A stretch of 64,000 bases of DNA from Roseburia hominis. GTDB lineage: Bacteria; Bacillota; Clostridia; Lachnospirales; Lachnospiraceae. This document shows, one piece after another, positions 51,499-60,111 of the stretch. A model generated the notes under the pieces. It was not told the DNA's origin. It saw only the letters and a program-made list of their open reading frames with translations, and searched no databases. How positions within the stretch are numbered: the stretch's first letter is position 1; every line of letters begins with the position of its first letter. Location: NCBI GenBank assembly GCA_040702975.1, contig CP159990.1:3844001-3908000 (forward strand), given 5' to 3'. The position numbers and the translations under genes were made by a program.

Positions 51499-51581
51499 CT
51501 ATAATATGATACACGGACAATAAGTGTATGCTGTAATAGCTCCTTTTGGCCCGTAACACTTAAGAAAGGCAGGTCTCCCCG

Positions 51582-52277
51582 ATGAACGATATCTCGGTTC
51601 TCATCGTAGACGATGAAATATCTGTTTTGAAAGCAATTTCCTCCGTGCTAAAGCATGAAAGTATAAATGCTGCCTGCGCAAAAAGCAGTAGCGAAGCCTT
51701 TCGTTATCTGGAAACGGATACCTTTGATATCATTTTACTCGATATCATGATGCCGGGGCAAGATGGTTTTTCCTTTTTAAAAGAGCTTCGCGAGAGAAAA
51801 ATCCTGACCCCCGTCATTCTGCTAAGCGGACGGGAAGAGGATTCCGCTCAGGTAGAAGGACTTGGGCTTGGTGCTGACGATTATATGACGAAGCCCTTCA
51901 GTAAAGCAGTGCTCGTCTCTAAGATCCGTGCCATCGTCCGGCGCACGCAGCAATATGCCTCTACCGATATGACACTGAATACCACCGCCAGCCGCGGCAG
52001 CTTTACGCTTCATTTTGACTCACAGACCGTTCTCAAAAACGGAAAGGAAATCTCTCTTTCCTCCAAGGAATTTGCTTTGCTGTGCTTTTTTATGGAGAAT
52101 CCGGAGGTACTTCTGACCAAGCAGGAGATTTTTACCAAGGTATGGAAAAGCGAGAATCCTGATGACAATTCCATTCTCGTCTACATCAAGCGGTTACGCG
52201 ACAAGATTGAAGACACTCCTTCCAAACCGGAACACATCATGACTGTCTGGGGGAAAGGATATAAGTTCTTTCCTTAA
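51582..52277 (+). CDS. OmpR/PhoB-family response regulator
   Basis: 231 residues. Receiver domain with the phosphorylated D54 in LLDIMMP, DD at 10-11 and K104; winged-helix effector domain from about 130 (GKEISLSSKEFALLCFFMENPEVLLTKQEIF) to YIKRLRDKIEDTPSKPEHIMTVWGKGYKF. Pairs with the divergent kinase. It may regulate the neighbouring saoC or the sao genes; inferred from position only. Confidence 0.93.
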   Translation: MNDISVLIVDDEISVLKAISSVLKHESINAACAKSSSEAFRYLETDTFDIILLDIMMPGQDGFSFLKELRERKILTPVILLSGREEDSAQVEGLGLGADDYMTKPFSKAVLVSKIRAIVRRTQQYASTDMTLNTTASRGSFTLHFDSQTVLKNGKEISLSSKEFALLCFFMENPEVLLTKQEIFTKVWKSENPDDNSILVYIKRLRDKIEDTPSKPEHIMTVWGKGYKFFP

Positions 52278-52297
52278 TATTTATCAAAAAAGTAAGA

Positions 52298-52335
52298 GCG
52301 ATGCCGGAGCTTTTCTGCCCGACACCGCCTTTTTC
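52298..52335 (+). terminator. Terminator of the response regulator gene
   Basis: GCGATGCCGG (52298-52307) and CCGACACCGC (52319-52328) pair with two G-U positions and are followed by CTTTTTC. Confidence 0.8.
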
Positions 52336-52340
52336 ACCGT

Positions 52341-52358
52341 AATTAGAAATCTCTAATT
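52341..52358 (-). promoter_or_regulatory. SECIS-like hairpin of saoC
   Basis: AATTAGA and TCTAATT pair perfectly around GATT, 11 bases after the UGA codon and already past the UAG stop, so it is purely RNA structure. Confidence 0.65.
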
Positions 52359-52366
52359 CAAGAATT

Positions 52367-52945
52367 CTATCAGCAATCTTCCATCCCTTCTCCGAACAGA
52401 TTGATCGTTTTCCCATCAGCCACCCGGAAAATACCATAACCTACTTTATTATTTTTCTGTCCCTGAAGGACAAATTCAATCTCATCTTTTTTGTCAATAT
52501 TCTGGAATTGAATTTTCTGATTCTCCACAGGTGCCGGTATCGGCTCCGTAAATTCATAATTCATTCCATCTCCGGAATCTACCACGACCATCAACCTGAC
52601 ATGCCTGTGATTTCCCAGATCAGTAACCCCCTCATGAATATCATCTTCCTCAATCGTATACACTACAACCAAATCCTTCAGGTCGTCATTCGTCAAATCC
52701 TCCTCACACGCGACCAGTACCTCCGCGTCCGGATACTGGGCCTTAAACACTTGTAATATCTTATTATCCTCCGGGACATTCTCGGCGTAGGTCAATTCTC
52801 TTCCCACCCTCGTTCCATCCGTATATTCTGTCACTTTGCCTGGTTCTGCCGTTACCTGCTTCTTTTCATATACCTCATCCAGTTTTCCACGAATCAGGAA
52901 ACCTGCCAGAATAACAACCACCAACAATAAAATCTTCTTTTTCAC
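52367..52945 (-). CDS. saoC: SaoC, small anchored selenoprotein ending Cys-Sec (UGA at 52370-52372 read as Sec192)
   Basis: 192 residues when UGA is read. One N-terminal membrane helix (4-19) anchors an exported acidic domain. The end reads GEGMEDC-UGA-UAG, so the protein would finish C191-U192, matching my recollection of SaoC as a Cys-Cys-COOH (seleno)protein with Sec or Cys at the last residue. A 7-bp hairpin follows at SECIS distance. A vicinal Cys-Sec tail could be a metal-capture site. It lies 9 kb from the main operon, beyond an IS110 element. Confidence 0.83.
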
Positions 52946-53060
52946 TTCAGTTTCCTCTATATCTTCTTCACTCTATAGCTTCATTAATATTCTGTAATAT
53001 ATTTTATCTTCATTCGAATGGCTTGTAAAGCATTTCTCCTTTTTATCATGTAAATTCCCC

Positions 53061-53111
53061 ATTTATTGAAAAATCCAATAAATTTTGTTTTAATTATTAA
53101 CGCATGTTAAT
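53061..53111. promoter_or_regulatory. Divergent control region of saoC and the dehydratase-like genes
   Basis: ATTTATTG / CAATAAAT (53061-53068 / 53076-53083) and ATTAAC-GCAT-GTTAAT (53096-53111) are two dyads in the 250 AT-rich bases between divergent starts. Either could be an operator. Confidence 0.4.
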
Positions 53112-53195
53112 TTATATATAGAGACTTAAGACATGGGGAAGAATGCCATACTCCCAGTCGATATGCATGAAAAATATTTACAAGAAGGAGAAAAT

Positions 53196-54389
53196 ATGAT
53201 GCCAACTTCATTACCGGAACATTTTGAAGATTTTGCAGAAGCCCGTCGGGAAGGTTTTCTGCAAGTCAAAACATTAAAAGACAGTGGCAAAGATATCTGC
53301 GGAGCATTCTGCCAGTACACGCCGGCCGAGATTATCCGGGCTGCCGGATTGTGCCAGGTGGGACTCTGCGGACAGAGTGCCGCCCCGATCAAAACCGCCG
53401 AGACACGGCTCCCTGCAAACCTCTGCCCGCTGATCAAGGCAAGCTACGGACACGCACTGGAAGAGAGCTGTCCTTACGCCTACTTTTCCGATATCGTTGT
53501 GGGCGAGACCACCTGCGACGGAAAGAAAAAAATGTATGAGCTTTTGGGGGAATTAAAGCCCATGCAGGTCATTCATTTGCCAAATGTTCCCGATTATGAG
53601 CGTTCTCTTGAAATGTGGGTTTCGGAGATCCGCCGCTTTACCAGGGGGCTTGAAGAGCATTTTCATATTACGATTACTGAAGATCAGCTCAATGAAGCCA
53701 TTGAATGGTGCAACAAGGAGCGGATCCAGGCAGCCCGCATCTATGAACTGGGACGTTATGACCCGCCGGCGATCACCGGAATCAATATGAATAATATCAC
53801 AAACAACCAGCAATACCTGTTCGATCCGGAAGTAAAATATCAGAAAATAAACGAGATTCTGGATCAATGTGAGGAGAACTGGAAGAACGGGATCTATCCC
53901 TATGAACCGGATCCTTACCGTCCCAGACTGATCGTATCGGGCGGAGGATATTTTGGCACGTCCGCAAAGACGGTTGACGTCATTGAAGAGCTGGGCGGCG
54001 CGATTGTATGCTATGAGGGCTGCTGCGGCATTTCCTCACGCAGACGGCTGGTAGATGAGGACCGCAGCCGTGATCCGCTGGTGCGCATCGCCGAAAAATA
54101 TATCGAAGTTCCCTGCGCCGTAGTTTCACCGAATAACAGGCGTCTGGATCAGGTGCGGGAGACAATCACGGAATGGAAGGCCGACGGATACGTGAGCATT
54201 ACATTGCACTCCTGCAATCCATTTGCCATCGAAACAGAAAATATACGACGTGTCTGCGAGGAAATGGGAATCCCGCTCCTTCATATTGAGACGGACTTCT
54301 ATCCGGGAGACGAGGGACAGATCCGTACACGAATCGAAGCCTTCCTGGAAATGGTGCGGGAGGCAAAAAAGGAGGCTGCCCATGAATAA
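53196..54389 (+). CDS. 2-hydroxyacyl-CoA dehydratase family protein (HgdB/double-cubane type), first of pair
   Basis: 397 residues from the ATG at 53196, preceded by AGAAGGAG; the frame starts 21 codons earlier. Family signatures are GAFCQYTPAEIIRAAGLCQVGL, ANLCPLIKASYGHALEESCPY, ETTCDGKKKMYE, CYEGCCGISSRR and LHSCNPFAIE, giving several cluster-ligand cysteines. Proteins of this group carry [4Fe-4S] or double-cubane [8Fe-9S] clusters and perform ATP-driven low-potential reductions with an HgdC-like activator. No activator is in the window. Substrate unknown. Confidence 0.85.
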   Translation: MMPTSLPEHFEDFAEARREGFLQVKTLKDSGKDICGAFCQYTPAEIIRAAGLCQVGLCGQSAAPIKTAETRLPANLCPLIKASYGHALEESCPYAYFSDIVVGETTCDGKKKMYELLGELKPMQVIHLPNVPDYERSLEMWVSEIRRFTRGLEEHFHITITEDQLNEAIEWCNKERIQAARIYELGRYDPPAITGINMNNITNNQQYLFDPEVKYQKINEILDQCEENWKNGIYPYEPDPYRPRLIVSGGGYFGTSAKTVDVIEELGGAIVCYEGCCGISSRRRLVDEDRSRDPLVRIAEKYIEVPCAVVSPNNRRLDQVRETITEWKADGYVSITLHSCNPFAIETENIRRVCEEMGIPLLHIETDFYPGDEGQIRTRIEAFLEMVREAKKEAAHE

Positions 54390-55473
54390 CCTTGATTTAC
54401 AAAAGCTGATTTCCGATTGTCATGCAGCCGGGAAAAAGGCCGTGGTTTCTTTCTGTTCACACGTCCCGCAGGAAATCCTGCTGGCCGCTGACGTTTGTTC
54501 TCTGCGCATTCCGTATGTGCGGGAGGTCAAAGATGCCGCTTCGCATATCCTGCCGCGCAACGTCTGTCCGATCGTGAGAAATTGCTGCAATATCTGTGAA
54601 GATGAGTGCCTGAAGGAGGCCGATCTGATCATCGCAGAAACCTCCTGCGACGGGAAACGAAAAATGTATGAGCTTATTTCCAGGCAGGAGCGGGTCTATT
54701 TTTATCAGGTACCCCAGGGAGCAGACCGGGACTATGTGAAGCCTTTGATCCAGTCCGAGTGCCGCTATCTGGTCCGGGAATTGAAAAGGCGATTTGATGC
54801 GGATATCACGGAGGAGAAGATTCGCCTGGCGGGAGAACTTCTTGGCCGAGAACGAGAAAGCATCACAAAACTGATGGAAATCCAGCGGCAGGTTCCACCT
54901 GCTGCCTGGGGCCAGGAAATTTTCCAGGCGCTTGAGGAGCACCGCAGCCTGCCGGATGTGGAAGCACGGATCGTCGCGAACGAGGAGACGCGAAAGCTGT
55001 TGCTGTCCCGTCAATCTACCGTACCAAAAAAAGCAAAACGTATTCTCGTCACCGGCTGTCCGCTCAGCGGTCTTTACAAAAAAATTCTGGAGTCGGTCGA
55101 GCAAAACGGCGGAGTTGTCGTATGCTTTGAAAACTGTGAAGTGATGAAGTCTGCTTCCCGCCGATTTGACACCGAAAATCCGGACGTATATGAAGCATTA
55201 TCTGACTGCTATGCAAATACTGCCTGTGCGATTATGTCGCAGAACAATCTGCGTTTTGAACTGATCCGACGTCTGACTGCGGATTATCAGGTAGATGGTG
55301 TCCTTGATGTGACGCTTCAGGTCTGCCACCCCTACACCGTAGAGAGGGATAAAATGAGCCGTCTATGTGAGGATTCCCTGGGAATCCCTTACATGGCCGT
55401 GATCACGGACGATTCCGGGGAGGATATCGGACAGCTTACAACCAGGATTGCTGCATTTATTGAAATGCTGTAA
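54382..55473 (+). CDS. 2-hydroxyacyl-CoA dehydratase family protein, second of pair
   Basis: 363 residues from an ATG that overlaps the previous gene by 8 bases, with AGGAGG 6 bases upstream. It resembles the first protein in layout: SFCSHVPQEILLAADVCSLRIPY, RNVCPIVRNCCNICEDECLKEAD, ETSCDGKRKMYEL, CFENCEVMKSASRR and LQVCHPYTVE. The two probably form a heterodimer like HgdAB or BcrBC. The open frame upstream of 54382 overlaps the first gene and is not used. Confidence 0.85.
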   Translation: MNNLDLQKLISDCHAAGKKAVVSFCSHVPQEILLAADVCSLRIPYVREVKDAASHILPRNVCPIVRNCCNICEDECLKEADLIIAETSCDGKRKMYELISRQERVYFYQVPQGADRDYVKPLIQSECRYLVRELKRRFDADITEEKIRLAGELLGRERESITKLMEIQRQVPPAAWGQEIFQALEEHRSLPDVEARIVANEETRKLLLSRQSTVPKKAKRILVTGCPLSGLYKKILESVEQNGGVVVCFENCEVMKSASRRFDTENPDVYEALSDCYANTACAIMSQNNLRFELIRRLTADYQVDGVLDVTLQVCHPYTVERDKMSRLCEDSLGIPYMAVITDDSGEDIGQLTTRIAAFIEML

Positions 55474-55570
55474 GACCTGCAGGATTCTGATGCTGTTTAT
55501 TTCACTTGATTTTTCATAATATCCATGCTATGATTACCACGAATTTGAATCTACATCTGGAGAAAGTGAA

Positions 55571-56611
55571 ATGAATGCGAAAAACACACTGACCGAGGGG
55601 AAGCTATACCTCGCTCTTATAAAATTTACCATACCGTTTTTACTGTCCAGCCTGCTGCAGAATCTGTACGGAACGGTTGACCTTCTTGTTATCGGGAATT
55701 TTTCAACAAAGGCGAATGTATCTGCTGTAGCCACCGGAAGCCAAGTCATGTCACTTGTGACCTTCTTTATCCTGGGGCTTACCACAGGCGCGACGGTGCT
55801 GATCGGACAGTACCTGGGAGCAAAGCAGTACCGGACGGTCGCAGAAGTCATTGGAAACAGTATCTTCGTATTCGGAGGCCTCTCTGTACTCATGATGGTA
55901 CTGTTTCTTTTCGTACACCCTCAGATCCTGCGTTTGCTGAATATACCTGCTGAAGCAGAGGCCGCAGCAATAACCTATACGATGATATGCTGCCTGGGAG
56001 TTCCGCTCATTGTCGGATATAATACGGTATGTGCTATTCTCCGCGGAATCGGGGACAGCAAAAGTCCTCTGATCTTTGTTGCGATTGCCTGTGTTGTCAA
56101 TATTGCAGGTGATCTGTTACTTTCAGGCGCTTTGGACATGGGCGCCGCCGGAGTTGCTATTTCCACTGTTGTCGCTCAGGGAATCAGTTTTATCTCCGCA
56201 TTACTATTTCTAAAGAAAAGGGGAATGGGAATTCCATTTTCGAAAAAAGATATCCGTTTTTCCATGACAATGGCAAGACGAATCATTACACTGGGGATTC
56301 CGATCGGAATCAAGAGCATTCTGGTGAATTTGTCCTTTATGCTGATTACTTCTATCATCAATGCTATGGGAGTTACCTATAGTGCCGCTATGGGCGTCGG
56401 CGATAAGCAGGATCTGGCCTCCACCTTTCTGGTGCGTGTGCCGGTCACCTACTTCGTAAGCCGCATCGCAGGGGCGACCCTGTTTCAGATAGGGCTTGCG
56501 GCACCGGTTGCAAGTATCATGGGAATTGCCATGTGTTTAATTTACCTGAAATCCGGGCGCTGGAAAACCGGATTCTTAACCACTGATCATACAACAGGGG
56601 CAGCAGATTAA
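55571..56611 (+). pseudogene. MATE transporter with large internal in-frame deletion
   Basis: 346 residues against about 450 for the family. The N-terminal half is normal (LTEGKLYLALIKFTIPFLLSSLLQNLYGTVD). After SAAMGVGDKQD at about residue 279 the sequence jumps to LASTFLVRVPVTYFVSRI, skipping the expected stretch with helices 8-10. The reading frame is kept and the C-terminus is present. I regard it as a non-functional deletion allele, although an altered protein may be made. Confidence 0.75.
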
Positions 56612-56641
56612 TTCTGCCGCCCCTGTAGCGTCTTAGCCGGC

Positions 56642-58981
56642 TCATTCCCGCGCACTCTCCCAGTTCAGGTAAGGCGCCGTCACGGACTGCGGGCAGGAAC
56701 ACATCTCTTTGGGAGTGCCGATAAAGAGAAGCCGTCCTCCCTCATCTCCACCTCCCGGGCCGAGTTCGATCACATAATCCGCTGCCCCCAGCACGTCCAG
56801 ATTATGCTCGATCAGGAAAACCGAATTGCCGGCGTCCACCATTTCCTCGAACAGGCGAATAATATTATGAATATCGTCCATGTGCAGACCGTCCGTAGGC
56901 TCGTCCAGAATAAATATTTTCCCTTTGCTGCTCAGATAGGACGCGAGCTTTAACCGCTGCAGTTCTCCACCTGACAGGGTAGAAAGCGCCTGATTCAAAT
57001 GCAGGTAAGACAGGCCCACCCGTTTCAGCGGATACAAAAGCTCTGCAACGTTCGATCCGGCAAACCACTCTACCGCTTTTTCCACAGTCATATCCATCAC
57101 CTGCGCGATATTCATGCCGTCCACCTCGTATCCCAGCACTGCCTCGGAATATCGAAGACCGCCGCACGCCTCACAAGTGGTCTCGATTGCGTCCATAAAG
57201 GCCATATCAGAAACGATAACGCCTTTTCCGCCGCATACCGGACATTTTCCTTTTCCATTGAATGAAAACAAGCTCGCTTTTGCCTTGCAACGGGACGCAA
57301 ATATTTTACGAATCTCGTCGGCCGCTCCCAGGTATGTGGCCGGCGTAGAGCGGAGGCTGATCCCGATATTTTTCTGACTGATATAAATCGGCGCCTCTGC
57401 GGTGCCACCTGCTATCTGTCCGGCAAAATATTCCATCAGGGAGCTTTTTCCTGAGCCGGCAACTCCGGCGATCACGGTCAGGATTCCAAGCGGCAATTTC
57501 ACATTGACCTCTTTCAAATTATGATAATTCACATGTTCCAGACTATACCAGCCGACGGGCCTTCGGGTCTCTTTTTTTATCCCGGTATTGCACCGCAGCA
57601 GTTCCCCGGTCTTTGTATTACTTTTCAGCAATTCTTCGTAGTTTCCCTCAAATAGGATCGTCCCACCTGCCTGACCGGCTCCCGGTCCCATGTCTACAAT
57701 GTGGTCCGCCGCACGAATCATCTCCCGGTGATGCTCCACCAAAAGTACCGTATTTCCCCGGTCGCGCAGCCCCTTCACCGCTCGCAGGAGCCTGTCGATG
57801 TCATGGCTGTGAAGCCCCACACTTGGCTCGTCCAAAATATAGATAAGGTCTGTCAGCGGGGAATTCATGTATTTTGCGATCTTACAGCGCTGGGCTTCGC
57901 CTCCGGACAGCGTTCCCAATCCCCGATCAAGCGCCAGATAATCCAGGCCGATATCAATGAGTGCCTGAATCCTTGCACATAATGTTCTTTTGATATCGAC
58001 CGCCAGCGGATCGCCAATCCCCTCCAGCCACCGAAGCAGTTCCTTCAGCGGCATGGAAGCTGCCTCGGCTATATTTACCCCATTAATCCGGCAGGAAAGG
58101 ATCTTCTGGTTCAGACGCGCGCCTCCGCACGCAGGACAGGTTCCGTGATGCGTCATAGGTTCCAGAATCTGACGATGGAGCTTCCCTTCCTCGGAATTTA
58201 ACACGCTCCGATACATTCGGTGGACCAAGCCTTCATATTTGGCAGTCTTCGGCCACCCCTTGGGTGGATTCTTGAGGCGGATCTGGGGAGAATACAGGAA
58301 TAACTCCAACTCCTCCTCCGAATAGTCGCGGATCTTCTTATTCAGATCAAACAGGCCGCTATTCGCATACCTGATCCATCTCCACTGTCCCGGCTCGAAC
58401 GCTACATAATTAATGACGCCCGGATCATTCAGACATTTACCAAAATCCACCAGCTTATGCACGTCCAGCTCGGTAATCTCTCCCAAACCGTCGCACCTTG
58501 GACAGCTTCCCTGGGGATGATTGAAGGAAAAGGTGTCGGAATACCCCACGAACGGCTTTCCTACACGGGAAAATAAAAGTCTGAGTAGTGTATAGGTATC
58601 GGTATACGTCCCCACGGTAGAGCGCTGATTCGGCGCCGGTTTTTTCTGGTCGATCACGATAGCGGCCGGAAGATTCTCGATCTGTTTCACATGTGGGCGC
58701 CCGTATTTAGGGAGATAATTCTGAACGAAGCTGGGAAAGGTATCGTTCAGCTCCCGCCTGGACTGTGCCGCAATGGTGTCCAGCACCATGGAAGACTTTC
58801 CGGAACCGGATACGCCTGTAAATACCGTCATCCTGTATTTGGGGATATCTACGGAAATGTGTTTTAAATTGTTCTCGTATGCGTCTATGATATGAATGGT
58901 GTCTCTTCTCATTTTTCTTAATCTGCTCCTCCTCTGCTTGCATGGTTTCTTATGTATCAGGAACATTTTCTGCTTCATCAT
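56642..58981 (-). CDS. UvrA-like ABC ATPase (UvrA2/DrrC type)
   Basis: 779 residues, shorter than UvrA (about 940). Two ABC modules: Walker A GVSGSGKSS (56-64) and GVAGSGKSS in the second half; signatures LGTLSGGEAQR and LSTLSGGELQR; zinc modules CPRCDGLGE, CPACGGARLN and CPVCGGKG. The UvrB-binding region is reduced, as in UvrA2 proteins linked to drug tolerance. The start at 58981 has AGGAG 10 bases upstream. Damage repair itself is doubtful. Confidence 0.88.
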   Translation of the reverse strand: MMKQKMFLIHKKPCKQRRSRLRKMRRDTIHIIDAYENNLKHISVDIPKYRMTVFTGVSGSGKSSMVLDTIAAQSRRELNDTFPSFVQNYLPKYGRPHVKQIENLPAAIVIDQKKPAPNQRSTVGTYTDTYTLLRLLFSRVGKPFVGYSDTFSFNHPQGSCPRCDGLGEITELDVHKLVDFGKCLNDPGVINYVAFEPGQWRWIRYANSGLFDLNKKIRDYSEEELELFLYSPQIRLKNPPKGWPKTAKYEGLVHRMYRSVLNSEEGKLHRQILEPMTHHGTCPACGGARLNQKILSCRINGVNIAEAASMPLKELLRWLEGIGDPLAVDIKRTLCARIQALIDIGLDYLALDRGLGTLSGGEAQRCKIAKYMNSPLTDLIYILDEPSVGLHSHDIDRLLRAVKGLRDRGNTVLLVEHHREMIRAADHIVDMGPGAGQAGGTILFEGNYEELLKSNTKTGELLRCNTGIKKETRRPVGWYSLEHVNYHNLKEVNVKLPLGILTVIAGVAGSGKSSLMEYFAGQIAGGTAEAPIYISQKNIGISLRSTPATYLGAADEIRKIFASRCKAKASLFSFNGKGKCPVCGGKGVIVSDMAFMDAIETTCEACGGLRYSEAVLGYEVDGMNIAQVMDMTVEKAVEWFAGSNVAELLYPLKRVGLSYLHLNQALSTLSGGELQRLKLASYLSSKGKIFILDEPTDGLHMDDIHNIIRLFEEMVDAGNSVFLIEHNLDVLGAADYVIELGPGGGDEGGRLLFIGTPKEMCSCPQSVTAPYLNWESARE

Positions 58982-59076
58982 TTATTATAATCTCCTAAAT
59001 AAATAGGCGCAATTAGATTATTTAAAAAGACAAACCTGACCCATTTTCCAATTTGTATCTCGTAGCCCAGGCATTA

Positions 59077-59112
59077 CTGATGTACTATTGATGTACTTAC
59101 TGATGTACTTTT
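59077..59112. repeat. Three tandem copies of an 11-12-base unit
   Basis: TGATGTACT occurs three times in succession, spaced 11-12 bases, between the UvrA-like gene and the tRNA operon terminator. Confidence 0.7.
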
Positions 59113-59151
59113 CCCCAAAATCCTGCAACTCCCTCTCTCCCCCATAAACGC

Positions 59152-59190
59152 AAAAAAGCCGCAACCCCTCATATTTCAAGGGCTTGCGAC
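59152..59190 (-). terminator. Terminator of the tRNA operon
   Basis: GTCGCAAGCCCT and AGGGGTTGCGGC pair with one mismatch and are followed by six Ts on the minus strand. Confidence 0.85.
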
Positions 59191-59196
59191 CTGTCC

Positions 59197-59276
59197 TGCG
59201 GATAACAGGAATCGAACCTGCACGGTCTCCCACTAGATCCTAAGTCTAGCGCGTCTGCCAGTTCCGCCATATCCGC
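59197..59276 (-). tRNA. tRNA-Leu (UAG)
   Basis: Acceptor stem GCGGAT/ATCCGC with A73, long variable arm (class II), anticodon loop CTTAGGA with anticodon TAG, T-arm GGTTCGATTCC. CCA is not encoded. Last gene of the tRNA operon. Confidence 0.95.
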
Positions 59277-59310
59277 ATAATATATATGCCAGACCACGCT
59301 GACACATAAA

Positions 59311-59382
59311 CTGGGCCAGTTGGATTCGAACCAACGAGTGCAGGAGTCAAAGTCCTGTGCCTTACCGCTTGGCGATGGCCCA
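59311..59382 (-). tRNA. tRNA-Gln (UUG)
   Basis: Acceptor TGGGCCA pairs with TGGCCCA, discriminator G, anticodon TTG in the loop CTTTGAC, T-arm GGTTCGAATCC. CCA not encoded. Confidence 0.95.
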
Positions 59383-59500
59383 ATATATTCCCGGAATTCT
59401 CCCCGATATAAATCTTCCTATCCAAAGGAATCCTTCCCTCACCAGGAAATCTACCCGGTGATATAAAAAAATGCCGGCATCTCTGCTGGTCATTTTTAAG

Positions 59501-59575
59501 GGTGGATACAGGGACTCGAACCCTGGGCCTCCAGAGCCACAATCTGGCGCGCTAACCAACTGCGCTATACCCACC
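59501..59575 (-). tRNA. tRNA-His (GUG)
   Basis: Acceptor GTGGGTA with the extra G at -1 opposite C73, anticodon GTG in TTGTGGC, T-arm GGTTCGAGTCC. CCA not encoded. Confidence 0.95.
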
Positions 59576-59579
59576 ATAA

Positions 59580-59653
<74 letters not shown>

Positions 59654-59688
59654 ATAAGGTATTCACCTTGGCATACTTTCGCATGCAA

Positions 59689-59759
59689 AGCGGGTGATGG
59701 GAATCGAACCCACGTATCCAGCTTGGAAGGCTGGTGTTCTACCATTGAACTACACCCGC
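59689..59759 (-). tRNA. tRNA-Gly (UCC)
   Basis: Acceptor GCGGGTG / CACCCGC, discriminator T, anticodon TCC in CTTCCAA, T-arm GGTTCGATTCC. Confidence 0.95.
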
Positions 59760-59772
59760 ATATTTTTTCGCC

Positions 59773-59847
59773 TCGGGGTGACAGGATTCGAACCTGCGGC
59801 CTCCTGGTCCCAAACCAGGCGCTCTAGCCAAGCTGAGCCACACCCCG
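59773..59847 (-). tRNA. tRNA-Pro (UGG)
   Basis: Acceptor CGGGGTG / CACCCCG, discriminator A, anticodon TGG in TTTGGGA, T-arm GGTTCGAATCC. First gene of the operon. Confidence 0.95.
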
Positions 59848-59889
59848 ACATTTTTTATCTCCGTCTTAATCACTCACGACGCATCTGTT

Positions 59890-59918
59890 ATTATATAATA
59901 GAGTATTCAGCTTGTCAA
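59890..59918 (-). promoter_or_regulatory. Consensus promoter of the tRNA operon
   Basis: Exact TTGACA (59918-59913), 17 bases, exact TATAAT (59895-59890), about 40 bases before tRNA-Pro. Confidence 0.95.
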
Positions 59919-60032
59919 CTATTTTTTATTTCTTTTTTACATTTTCTCATTTGCAAAACTAAATTCCACCCTTATTTTCACAACCTTTAAACGTCCTGAT
60001 TTTTGAATCCAAATTCCCCTTAGAGAAGTATG

Positions 60033-60055
60033 GCGAAAAGTTAAATTCCCTTTTC
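60033..60055 (-). terminator. Possible weak terminator after the metallophosphoesterase
   Basis: CGAAAAG and CTTTTCG pair around a 9-base loop about 60 bases past the stop. No long T-run. The remaining 59919-60111 sequence shows nothing else, apart from a GAGGTATGCCGGACAAA segment on minus that weakly resembles the dispersed repeat tail. Confidence 0.35.
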
Positions 60056-60111
60056 GACCATTTTATCTCTATGCTATCGCAAAACAGATTTGTCCGGCAT
60101 ACCTCAAAGAA

